Assembly (NCBI GenBank): GCA_021234155.1
Contig: JAJEKV010000016.1
Coordinates: 3,152,471 to 3,216,470 of the forward strand
Direction: 5' to 3'
Length of the DNA: 64,000 nt
Source: Isoetes taiwanensis
Lineage: Eukaryota; Streptophyta; Lycopodiopsida; Isoetales; Isoetaceae
The notes under the pieces are model-generated. The model worked only from the letters and a program-made list of their open reading frames with translations. It made no database searches and was not told the DNA's origin. Of this stretch, positions 33,888-45,367 are shown in pieces. Positions within the stretch are counted from its first letter, which is position 1; every line of letters starts with the position of its first letter. The position numbers and the translations under genes are program-made.

Positions 33888-36800
33888 CAAACAAGTATGT
33901 ATGCATCTCAGAAGCATCAATTATGCATTTCTTGCTCCCTGCTAGATCATCAATCATCAATGCTTAAGACGACACTGGGTGTAACGGTCCTGGCCCCCTA
34001 TTAGCTATAGCTTTCCCATTTGTCAAACAAAACATTATAATATCAGTTATTCATATGGGGTATGACAAAAGAAAAGATAGGCAATGACATTAAAAGGGCA
34101 CCATAGAACATTGTAAGAAAATCTTTAAGTGATAAAAACATTCCATAACATTTGCAAATGCTTTTTTCAAACTTTTTTGTTGGGAAAAAAAGTATTAATA
34201 AAAAAAGGAAGATTTTTGTGGCAAATCATTGTTAGAAGAAAAAGATATCTAAGCCTCTAAAGATAGAGAAGGAAAAGTTGCTATTGAAAATAGATGAAGG
34301 CTCCCCAGCTCCACTGTCTCCATTGGCTTGACCACTGCCTGCTAATTCAGTGCACATGCACTCACGGGGATTAGTCCTCGCGACTAAGTGGGGATCCCTG
34401 GCTGCCACTGCACGTATAGAAATACTCTAAAAATCTTGGTCATGTTAGCAGAAAAATGCCCAGCTAAATATTCCGAGCCCTGCAACGGGAGTGGTGGGGT
34501 GAACCTCATATGCGCATACCCTTCCTAGCCCACGTTTGTCGCTGGGGGACCTCTTATCATGGGGTCACAAGAGTTGACCTAGCCTCCTGATTAGGGAAAC
34601 TATGGCCGGTGTCACAGAGCACAAGAGTACCACAGAGAATCACAGCTGAACATGAGCATGCCGAAGCAACTTATGCCATCGAACCTAGAAACCCGACCCT
34701 GGAGGACCCAATAGACATCAAATACCAAGACAACAGTGGAACAATGCAAAGACCGAGACATGTGATGTTCGTTATTACACATGTGCCTAGCCTTGCCGAT
34801 GTTGCCCATACAACTTTCCATGTTGACGTAGCTTGCTACAAACCAATCTTTCATAAGTAATTCGAAGCATCCTAGATTGTCCATTTCCCCCCATAAGGAA
34901 TAAAACTTTGTATATTAGCTCATGGAATCTCTTAGACATCAAAACTTACCATACTTTGCTTCAGGTAATGCACTTGCCAAGTTACTCATGCATCCAATAC
35001 CATATCGGGATAGTCACAAGCCTAACTATCTTATTGATATAGCTCTGACACCTATGTACGTCACTTAACAAGGCAAGATACTTATGCATCATCGATTTGT
35101 GTCTTTTTGAAGAAGCTTGATGCAAATTCAGCCCTCTAAGCCCCAAATCGGCTCTTTCTATGAAGTTTCCAGCTCTAATCCGGACATGATCCGATGTTTC
35201 CGTGTTTGCCATATTCACCATCTGTTTTAGCAATTTTAAGACCCTGCAAGGCTCATTTATATCTGCCATAGCTCTTATCAATCAGCCAGTTCCAACCGGC
35301 ATATCTTAGCTTCGATATAGCTGCAGCTCTGAAGGAAGAAGTCATGGCAATTTATCTCTGAATCTTCATGATCTCCTCATCATATAAACTCCGTATCACG
35401 AAGCATATCACAAAACACCTCTAAACCTCAAGAATCAACAAAAAGCCCCACCTGTAAGCTAAGATTTGATGTTGTCCTGGAATCCTGCTCTAGCATCTTG
35501 GGCTAATTCGACAATCCTCTTGGTGCAATCTTCCAAGCTTCTTGCCTCCACAGCTTGAATGCAAATCCTCCAAAAGACTCCATAAACTGCTTGCCAAAAT
35601 CCTTTGCCAAAGAAGCAAACTCTTGCTTATGTGCATGCTGCATGCATGCCTCATGTACGTATGCAACTCATATATGTACCCTGCACAAATACGTAGTCTT
35701 TCGAGACAAAAGGAATTGGTCATAATGACAAAACCTTGCAGTTTAGAATTGTTTAAATAATTCGCTAACCCGTCGCTTAGGGATAGATATGTTAAACATG
35801 ATAGCTGCATCCATCATAGATGGTTAAATATGTTAGCTAAGGCTAGCAAATTAATGTGTTAGGTAAGAAGCATATAACCTCTTAAGGTAGATAGAATAGC
35901 TATGATGTAGGGCGCAACATCAATTCGGGGGATAGGATGCATTGGATAACGTCATTGGAGAGGTGTAGGACCATTTTCTTATGAATAAAGTGGGGGCTCA
36001 ATCTTAGGACTGAATCTACCTGCATCTTAGGGATTGAATCACCATCAAATTAGTCGACCCTTAGAATAGAGTTCCTTTCCCAGGTAGCCAAAGCAGATGG
36101 AGCGTAAGATGGATAGATGCTTAATGTTCATGTGACATTCAGCATGCAAGACTGATGCAGTAGCCAACTGCACCAAAGCGGGGTAGCAACTTAATGGAAG
36201 TAATGTAATGGCCAAGTCGTCTCCAAATTAGTCGATGCCGGCTCAATGGGGGGATGTATTCTAGCCTTAACGGGTGCGACAGCTAAGGTGGGGAGAGGAT
36301 TTGCATCTAACTGTAGATAGAATGCATGATGAAAAAAGCATAATTTCTTTACTGCCGTGATCAATTGTCTGCATTCATACCTAGGAATGAGCTAGTAGCC
36401 TAGCTCTTATCAAGGATGTGAACCCCTTAAAACCATAGAAATTGTACATTCTGCAGTATAATATTATGCAAGGTATTGATAGCACTCCATGAGAGCATGT
36501 ATCATAAGCTTTAATGTCTTGTTGGTAAATTATATATTCATAATAACTACATAGATAGTTTTGTCCTATGTAGATATCTTAGTATCTACTTTTTAAATTT
36601 GGTTTTTCCGGTTTGGTGGAAAATATTTTAAGAATTTTTGTTTAATTATTTTCCTAAGGTTTTGGGGTTTTTTATTGCCGGAATAAATTCTCAGTATTCC
36701 CAAAATCGGGAGAATTTCTTTCGTATGATTTTGGCTTTTTTTGGCACTCCTTATTCGATTGCAACTGGATGCACGCCACGATTGCTAAGCTCAAGGTTTT

Positions 36801-39800
36801 TCGGTATGCAGCTCATACAAACTTTTGTCCGATCTTCTCTGCCCTCTCTCAAATTTAGTTCGGATCATTTTAGGACGATTTGAAGCAGGATGATAGGTAA
36901 AAATCAACCCCTTATTTCATTTGATTCTACTGCTCTGGGTACGATTTTCTAAATGCGTCATTTTGCTCACTACTGGGTGTTATTTTTTGGCGAGGATGGT
37001 TCACCATTTATTTTTTTGCATCAAGTTTCATTGGCCAACTTACAAGCCGAAATTATTAGAGTCGACATTTGGAGAAGATGCTCTGGAGGTTTTAAGGTTC
37101 TTATTTGCAATATTGAATTTGATGCATTTTCTTTCTACAAAAGATGCATTTTCTTCATATAAAGTATCTGATGCAAAAACTGATAATCCATTATTTCTTC
37201 TCATGTTCTAGGTTTTCTTCTATTCGCTACTATACTGTCTGGCATGCTACTTGAAGGTATTGCGGACTTTTGAAAGTTCAATTTTTGTTTTTCAATCTTA
37301 ATCATAATTTGTGCATCAGGGTTTGCTACATCAAGTTCGTTGCATCACTTAAATGCTTTGGAGATATCATTTGTTTAGACGGGGATGTATGTTTACAGAA
37401 TCTGGCCAACTAAATGAGGTCATGGATTCTGTTTATATTTATTTTTACATGCTGCAGATCGCAAAAAAGTTGAGTGTTTGAAGTTTTTGTAGGGTGACAT
37501 ACTGAGCACCGTCGATTAAGGTTATTCATGTCTTTGGAATTCCAATGACACCTTTTTCTACATCAGTTCATCTCTTATTTGAGACAAACGTAAGTCTATT
37601 TACATGATAAATATAGATTGCATTTTTCTGTTTGCAAGTGCAATGCAGATATTGTCTTTGAGGCCCGATAATTAGTTTTTTGAAGTGAGATCTTTTTGGC
37701 TGGTCTGTTACTGTATTTATATTCTCTGGTCCAAAGAGCAAAGGCAATGTAAGCGAAGAGACGAGGATGTGGGCAAAGTTTATGATTTTAAGACACTTTT
37801 ACAATTGCCAATGTTGCATTGGCTTCATCCCATATCATTTTGTGGTACATGGAGAGCTCAACGAGGAGGACCCTAAGTTTATGATCTATGGTTGGACATG
37901 TAGGACCTCTTTTCGTGTATTTCATGAAATAATTTTGTTTGTTCATTTCTTATTTTCACTACAAATTAGTTTCTTTCTTAGGGAATTACAAAAACAGAAA
38001 TATCCAGGTATCTGGTTCATGGAAGATGGCCAATCCCTATGATCAAGCATTTTTTCTGTCGGATAATCTGAATCGACCATTATTGGTTTGATTAGAGAAG
38101 GTTCATATGAGTTTTGATTTGCCTGCCCTCATTGAAGCCGCTCTTATATGATATCAAGAACAATAAATCTATGGTCGAACAGGTTGGATTGGAGGTTTCT
38201 CGCCCCTAAACAGGATCAGGATTGGGAAAGGATGCATGAAAATAGAGCAAAGTTGGAGGCACATGCACTATTGAACGGTTGTTTGATTCTTATATGTTAT
38301 ACAAAGGTGAGTCCATGGTAAAAATTTCAATTTGAAAAGCTAAATGCATATGCTGCAAAAATGTATTTGAATTTTTTTCTAAACAAGCATCAGGATATAT
38401 ATCATTGTTTTGTGATGGCCAATGAATTGCTCATAACACGTTAAGAATAGGATATGTGGTCTTCTAAATTTTACGTTGATGTTGGAATACCTGACTTAAT
38501 CTATGCGAGCTAAAAAGAGAGATTTAGAATTGTGTACAATGGCTACATTTCATCAGCAACACATACACTCAGAGCACAAAGAGACTGTTAGCAATAAAGA
38601 TTTACAAATCCTAATTGCATGACTCCAAAAATTGTTGCCTTAGTGATTGCATCGTTTTTAGTGGAGCTACGACATTCATACTATGTTGCCTAGAGACGAT
38701 AATTTTTTGCAGTCTAGAATTCCAAGTGCACAAGTTTTTGTGGAACTATATTTCACTTTTTGAACAACCGTAATGTATAGGGGGTAATCTTGAAAAACTC
38801 TTGATGCGTAATTCCAATGTCCATCACGTAGCAAACTTCTATGAATTTCATTAACATATTTCTAAATCAATTGCAAATAGATTCCAAGAGACACTGTTGC
38901 ATGGTAGTCCCTTTTTAAATGTTGCAGCAGCTACACAACTTTCACATCTTTCAAGTGGAAGACAAAAGCAAACTGGACTCTCACCACAACTACAACAGGT
39001 TTTAGTAAAAAAATTAATTGAAGCTGCATGTGGATTTGGAAGAAAGATGGAAAAAGGTAGATATATAGTGCTTTTTGTAATGACTAGGGCGCTTCAGCAA
39101 CATTCAAGTCTTATACAGTCATGGCAACCTACTTCCACAAAGGAACGACAACCTTAACTGCAACAAGCACCACGGTACCAGCAACAACAGCAGTAACTGC
39201 AAACATTGGGCTAACTAACAATGGCTTTGCCATCAGCGTGTCTATTGCAGTACAAGGACCACGACAACAATTGCCAGCATTCCAAGCAATCCCACAGTAG
39301 ATGCAACAGGCTCTGCCTTCAAATGCACCTCCAAAAGACAATGGTGAGATGCCAAGAACAGAGACACAGACATCTATCAGTAACTAAGAAAGGGAGACAT
39401 GCAAAAATATTTAGTCCATTGTCCTTCTATCTCATTATCTCGAGGTAATTGTAGTTTTAAGCTTATGATACCCCTGTTATCGTTTCTATTGTATACAACC
39501 TAACACTCATTTTTAACTACTTGATTTCGTTATTGTATAAGCTGATTGTTCTAACGTTGATTTATTGCATTTGTTTTAGTCTATTGGCAGCTTGACACAC
39601 ATTGGCGAGTCATCTGTGATCCTTTATATTGCCAGTTACAGCTCCATTTAACCAGTTGAAGCAGATGGCGTATGACATTATTTTGAAAAGCAATTTAACA
39701 TTGCTCTTCGCATATGAATCTTAGTCATGTGACCACTACTATATTTTCCCATAAATTGAAATTTTGTATTGACTTTTACGATATCAATGAAGCTTCGTTG

Positions 39801-40574
39801 AGCATTTATTCAATATAGTGTATTCTCCTTCTAAAAGCTGTATAAACCGTTAATAACATTGTAGACATATGTTAGCTGACTACCTTGTGCAATTGCTCTT
39901 ATGTCTCTACCTGCTAGTAGGTTAGGTAAGAAAATATGTAAACTTTACTACTGACATGGTGAAATAGGATTGGTAAGTGTTTCTTGACATTTATGCCACA
40001 ATATACTTATCATTATTCTATATGTACCTTTCCACAAATTTTCAGAAAACGTTCACACCATATGCAGTGCTATGTCTATATGTGGCATGAAATCCTTGGC
40101 TATCTATACTATTGAAAGTGGTCAATCTGAAGTGTGCATGGAATAGTTTTGGTTGAAAGTAGACTGAAAATATGTATGTCTTGCAAAATGACTGTGTTGC
40201 AGAAGACACATGCATATTGAGAAAAGCACAGGAAAAAAGGGGTCGAAATTGTGTTGGAGGTGAGTGGCTTGAGAAATGGCTAGAGCGTTATGATGCATGG
40301 GATGGGCTAAGAAAAGCACAATTTCATTAATTATGGACAATACCTGAATTTATGGACCATTTTTTAGTACACTTGGATGAATGACTCATTTTCATACACT
40401 AGTTGACATCCCCTGCGAGTGCTGCATATGCCTCAGCAGCATGCACGGGTATCTTAATAGTATTAGGTATCTTCTTCTTGTTTGATGGCTCCCAAGCGTA
40501 GTCGATAGTCTCCACTTCTATGCGGTCACTTGCAGTCGTTGGCCTCCATCTCTTCTTCCAAAGAATTGGCATAA
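33888..40574. other. Long stretch without identifiable genes
   Basis: I found no domain, terminal repeat or RNA gene here. Plus-strand readings around 36640-37210 and 37685-39450 include open fragments such as LDWRFLAPKQDQDWERMHEN (about 38180-38250) and a Gln-rich piece near 38930-39000, which could be exons of a decayed gene, but they match no family I know. The segment at 39140-39320 is CAA-rich. 34300-34620 has a higher GC content than its surroundings and looks repeat-derived. Confidence 0.35.
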
Positions 40575-42536
40575 TTAGGTGGGTAGACTTGGTTCCTCAT
40601 CGATTGGCTCCCACCAAGTCACCAGAATAGTCTCAAAGTTCTCCTTCTTATCATCCATTTGTGGGTCCTCAGTAGCTAGGCCCACCCAAGTTGGGCACAA
40701 CACATCATCAGGGCGTGCCATAATAAACATACCTTTCTTCAAATCTTTGTATGGGTTGAATTCCGGTACAGGTTTGTCCTTCCAGGGGCCGACATAAGGA
40801 GGAGTGATAGTAGCAATTGGCTCCACCACTACAGCTACATGAGGTGGAGCTTGTGCTTGCCTAGTACGTGGCCAGAAGTCATTATAAGTGCCTTCGTCAC
40901 TGCTGATGTTCCCGAGTTCTTGCAAGAGTTTCATCCAATATTCAATCGTGGACGTGAACTGTGCCGAGTACTTGGCAGTTTCTGGAGCACCCTTGTTACT
41001 AGTTGAACAAGCAACCCAATGCAATATATGCTTGTGGATACTGTTTCGCAGCAGGCCAAGGTCCTTCACCGATTTCTTGGGAGGAAGCAGCTTAGGATAT
41101 CCAACTGGCATCATGGGCTTCCCGTCCTCTTTTTCTTTCCACATCTTTATTCCACCAGCAGGCAACCAATCCAAGTAAGTGGGTCGAGTTTTGTAATACA
41201 TGACTGGCCAATCACCATTCATAGCGAATCTGAAAGTTAGAGGGTGGTATGACACACAATCTATCATCCCCATCCGGTATGTAGCCTTCTATAAAACCCT
41301 TCCAATCCGAACTTTGTCAACAACATAGGGCACGTGTATTCAAGTTGCATTTGTGGAATTCATACGATGGTTCGGCATTGTGAGCACCTCGACCTTCTTT
41401 AAAGATGTAGAGAAGTTACCAAACAAGGCATCGATATCATCATGTGTGTGACCGGCATCATGAACCCTAGCTCAATCTCTTCAAACACACCAAGATATAC
41501 TAGGTAAGAAAGATAGGAGAAGACGTACCTATTCTTGTTCTCGGATCGTTGTCGGTACCAAATGGTAAATAAAGTATCTTGGGCGAGGCTTCAATGATGG
41601 TCCCTCACTTTTGGGCAAATTAGCGGTATCTTTGGTATTGGATAGTGACAACTTTGACTCCAAAGGCGGTTAGTGTCTCGCAATGAGGAGACCCATTTTG
41701 GAGCAGATGATTCGAACTTGACGGTGGCCTCCGCGATACTTGTTCCCCATCTCTAATCTCTTCAAGATGCTATTCAAAGAACCTACACGGAAGTTAGAGT
41801 CATCGGCCATAAGTCCGTGCAAAGTTTCCATAGGATGCATTCCCATGACCATGAGTCAATGCACCAGTCAATGTAGTTTTGAGCTTGTCAAGTCTCCAGA
41901 GAGACTTCACAGATTGTTGCAATTTTGGAATCATTGTTTTCGCTTGATCCATTTTGTCGTGAATAATACAAAGATATTGGCCAGGATACCTGTGGGAGTA
42001 TAATCTCCACGACCAGTACTGTGTGCGATACGAGGCCTGCTCTAGTCTATGCGCTCTTCTTTCATCATGCATCATCCTCCTCTCTCCTTCATCTTTGGTC
42101 TTCAGTAACTTTGTACGGATCACCTCACATGTATCGCATTTGGAGAATCTGTCGGTGATACCTTCTTGCCAGTCAATGCCACAACCTCTGCATTAACCTC
42201 TTCTAGAATGCTGGACTTCGTAAACATTGCAGGCAACTTCCTGACGTTCTCTCTTATCCCCTCCTCGTTTCTCCTGCTGCGGTGGGGCAAGGATTCACCG
42301 TTCTCCCTCACAAACATGGAAAACACGGCCTCACATGCCAACGTCGAGGAGCGAGGCTTCAAGGTGCCACAGTTACCATGTTCGACCTTGCGTGCACCCT
42401 CAAGAAATTGGGCCTTCCATTTCAGATACGCCGACTTTGAGATCCCGAGACCAAGGTACCACGCCCTTTCGCAAACGAGATTCCCTTGCAGCACTAGTCG
42501 TCCCACTCTTCGACCTTTCATGTTGTTGGCGAACAT
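40575..42536 (-). pseudogene. Transposon-associated DUF7869-like gene (GHTHEDID family), decayed
   Basis: Minus-strand blocks in order: CERAWYLGLGISKSAYLKWK and EHGNCGTLKPRSS (42460-42330); HRLEQASYRTQYWSWRLYSH and CIIHDKMDQAKTMIPKLQ (42060-41930); HPMETLHGLMADDSNFRVGS (41835-41775); a DNxxRxxNRY-like block around 41550; then VTHDDIDALFGNFSTSLKK (41450-41395), the GHTHEDID-like motif. A 232-codon open frame ends it (41273-40575), with PAGGIKMWKEKEDGKP and LKKGMFIMARPDDVLCPTW. This block order is that of an uncharacterised plant family annotated as DUF7869 and often found in transposons; the metal-binding look of H-x-D-D-I-D suggests a nuclease-like role, which is inference. Frameshifts at about 41300, 41670 and 42120 break it. 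Confidence 0.6.
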
Positions 42537-43500
42537 GTCATAAAATGTATAACCCTATCACTTGATTTCATGGCAAGGAATTCCTTTCGCATGTTAACAA
42601 CTTGATTCAGAGAGAACTTGACGCAACACCTATTCTTGCAACACAAGGTCCTCCTCATGGCGAGGATAGCATTCGAGTGGTGAGACGAGCAAGCTTTGGT
42701 GGCCTTACAACCTTCCCCGGGTCAGTCGGAAATGAAAAGTGTAATGTCGTTTCTCATAATTTGGGTGCTTCGATGCTTTCGAGCTCCCCGGCTGGACACA
42801 ATATCTCGCTTCCTGTTGCGGTCTTTGCGGTCAATATCTCCTGGAGACCTTTACTCCATCAACAAGGACGAGGTCATTGCTCCATCTCACGAGCATCCCG
42901 GTTTGGCAAATGCAAGCAACCCCGGCAACGGATGTTCACTTCGAAAGGGAGGGAAACCTTCGCCATTCTGAGATACTCCCACAAACTTGAAACCCGTAAA
43001 CCGTCACAAAGCGCATAATCGGGGCCCGAGTGAAAGATATGAATCCCTTTCCGGCGATAATGGAGTCGCAGGAGTGCCATATCTCACAATCCTTTTCAAG
43101 AAGGGTATATCTTGTCAGCGGTTGTGTCTCCTTTCCCACCTCGTCCCATTTGTCTTTTCTTTGGGGGACGTCATTAGCGGCGACTCACGAGCATCTTCGC
43201 TTCTCCGAGAAACGAATGAGCCCCTCGCTTCTGCTATTGTGTTTGCATCTGGAGTTGGCCAAGGAAGGGTATGGTGGCCTTCGAACACTTCCTCCACACC
43301 TACGCTCACTACTCCATTCGATATCTCCTTGAAGTGGCATTGTGTCATTTGCCCCACAACTCCCTTTGCTACTAGATGTTCATTAAGGAATAGATACACA
43401 ACTGCACAAGGATTTCGGTAGTGTTAAAATCGAGTAAGGAAGACGAGAAAGCACTGCAAAGGACATGGGGGGATGGCCATTCAATGGTTACACGCACAAT
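42537..43500 (-). other. Possible upstream part of the DUF7869-like gene
   Basis: Minus-strand open frames at 43080-42874, 43139-42936 and 43399-43115 overlap without a known motif. Their base composition resembles the gene downstream, so they may be its N-terminal part after frame loss; this cannot be decided here. Confidence 0.3.
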
Positions 43501-43588
43501 GAAATTGGGCGGGTGCCCTTTTTTACATATGAGGTCCTTAGATTCCCCTTGTTGCAAATTGGGCGGCCGCCCAATTTGAACCGAATGA

Positions 43589-44060
43589 GGCTTATATAAG
43601 GTTAGTATTGATGCGGTCGGTCGACAATGGGTACAAAGAAAGGTTCTCGCTCTGAATAAGGCCATGACCGCGGACAAATTGGGCGCCCAATTTGGTCGTG
43701 GTTAAGAAGAAACTAAAGAAGGCGGGACTTCGGCCCCACCCAATTTAGCCGCCATAGAAAGACACATTCGAAAGACAAACGAGAATAGGCACAATAGGCA
43801 CAACTTGAGATACTTCAACCCTATGGGGAGGCTTATATAAGGTTAGTATTGATGCAGTCAGTCTCACAATGGGTACAAAAAAAGGTTCTCGCTCTGAACA
43901 GGCCATGACCCTTACAATTGGGCACCAATTTGGTCGTGGTTGTAGAAGAGCTGTAAAATAGGCGAGAGACTTCGGCCAAATTTAGCTGCCATAGAAAAAC
44001 ACATTCGGTGGCAACTTGAGAATAGGCACAATAGGCACAACTTGACATACAGCTTGCCCA
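43589..44060. repeat. 240-bp tandem duplication
   Basis: A unit starting GCTTATATAAGGTTAGTATT at 43589 is repeated from 43829 (period about 240). The copies differ mainly by CAG versus CGG and CTG versus CCG changes and around the palindrome at 43675-43694, which is degenerate in the second copy (43915-43932). Each unit contains a TATATAAGG TATA-like motif. Confidence 0.9.
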
Positions 44061-44471
44061 CCCTTAATTTCACCTATCGGTCATCTACACAAAGGGGACA
44101 ATCATGGCCGCCCAATTTGTCCCTTTCTGTAGATGAAACTGAACGAGGCAGACACTAAAAGAACCCCCTTCGATTGAAAGGGGGACGGTTGGACTGCACA
44201 CCTAAGTGGAATTAACATTGAGCTACCAAAACAAATACAATCGAGCATTGGAAGGGCCTGACTACAAACAAGGATGGACTTATCAGGGTAGTTCTTGGAG
44301 GCAAACAAATGAGCATGGAGAAAACAGCAGGCACACAATTCCTACACACCAATTTCAGGAAAAGGAAGGACTGCATCGAAACTTAGAGTTTATGTAAATG
44401 TGACAATGAGTCGCCGAAGTCCAAACTTCAAAAATGTGACCCGAACTACCACCCGGTGAATGATGAGGAGT

Positions 44472-44605
44472 AAATGAACAGGCGCCTTCGAAAAGGCGTG
44501 AATGAAGAGGTGTGAATGAACAGGCGTGAATGAAGAGGTGTGAATGAACAGGCGTGCTTGAAGAGGTGCGAATGAACAGCCGTGAATGGAAAGGCGTGAA
44601 TGATT
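44472..44605. repeat. Minisatellite of GTGAATGAACAGGC / GTGAATGAAGAGGT units
   Basis: About eight alternating units of 14-16 bp, forming a higher-order unit of about 30 bp. Open on the minus strand (44803-44390) as a His/Ser/Phe-rich repeat, probably by chance. Confidence 0.8.
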
Positions 44606-45367
44606 ACATCCCTTCAGATTAGATTTGCAGCAATTACACATCGAGCTATGGCGAATAAATCTGAGGAGCAGCACAAACCTTTGGAGATTTCGTGGCCATG
44701 AGTATGAAGCGCTGAAGATGTTTGCGTCTTGAAGAAAAGATAGTAGCCAAATAGAAGCGGTGCGGAAAAACAATAGGTGTGAAGCGCATTTACATTTAAA
44801 CACAAATTCCCCCCAAAATTTGAATGTAATTTCCCCCTATTTTGAAAGTTAAATGTCCCCCCTAATTTCGAAGTAATATGTCCGGCCCGGAACTTTTAAA
44901 CACAACTTCCCGCCTAAAACACGTGCGACACGTGCATGACTCGAATTAAATTTGGGCGGGCTTTAAATGACGGATTTGAAATTTAAAATCTCCGTGCAAT
45001 TATTAATAAGGTCCACAATTAATTCCTCACGCTTTCGAACCCATCAGCGGTCCATTTTATTTGAAAAGGCCAAACTCTCACATGCACGACACTTGTCTTC
45101 GCGTCATGAAAGGTCCATAACCCTTTAAAAGCCCCTCATTCTCCTCGACTGCAGTTTTAGAAAATTCTGTGCTTCTTTGGCGCTTTCTGCTCCGCTTAAC
45201 ACTGTCGCCTTCATATTTTTTACCCACGAAAGTCATTCTCATCCCTATCCTGTCGCCGCACTATACTCCCGAACCAGCTGTCGGCTTCGGATCGAGCACT
45301 TGGCGCCTTGTGTTTCTCGGCCGCTTGTCGCCATCTGTTTGGCGCCTTCCTCATTCATTGTCCTATG

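Noticed and set aside
36620-36740. Shared sequence with 59490-59590 (GGTTTTGGGG, GCCGG, AAAATCG in the same order)
   Set aside because: The match is patchy and T-rich; I could not separate it from composition, so no repeat is claimed.
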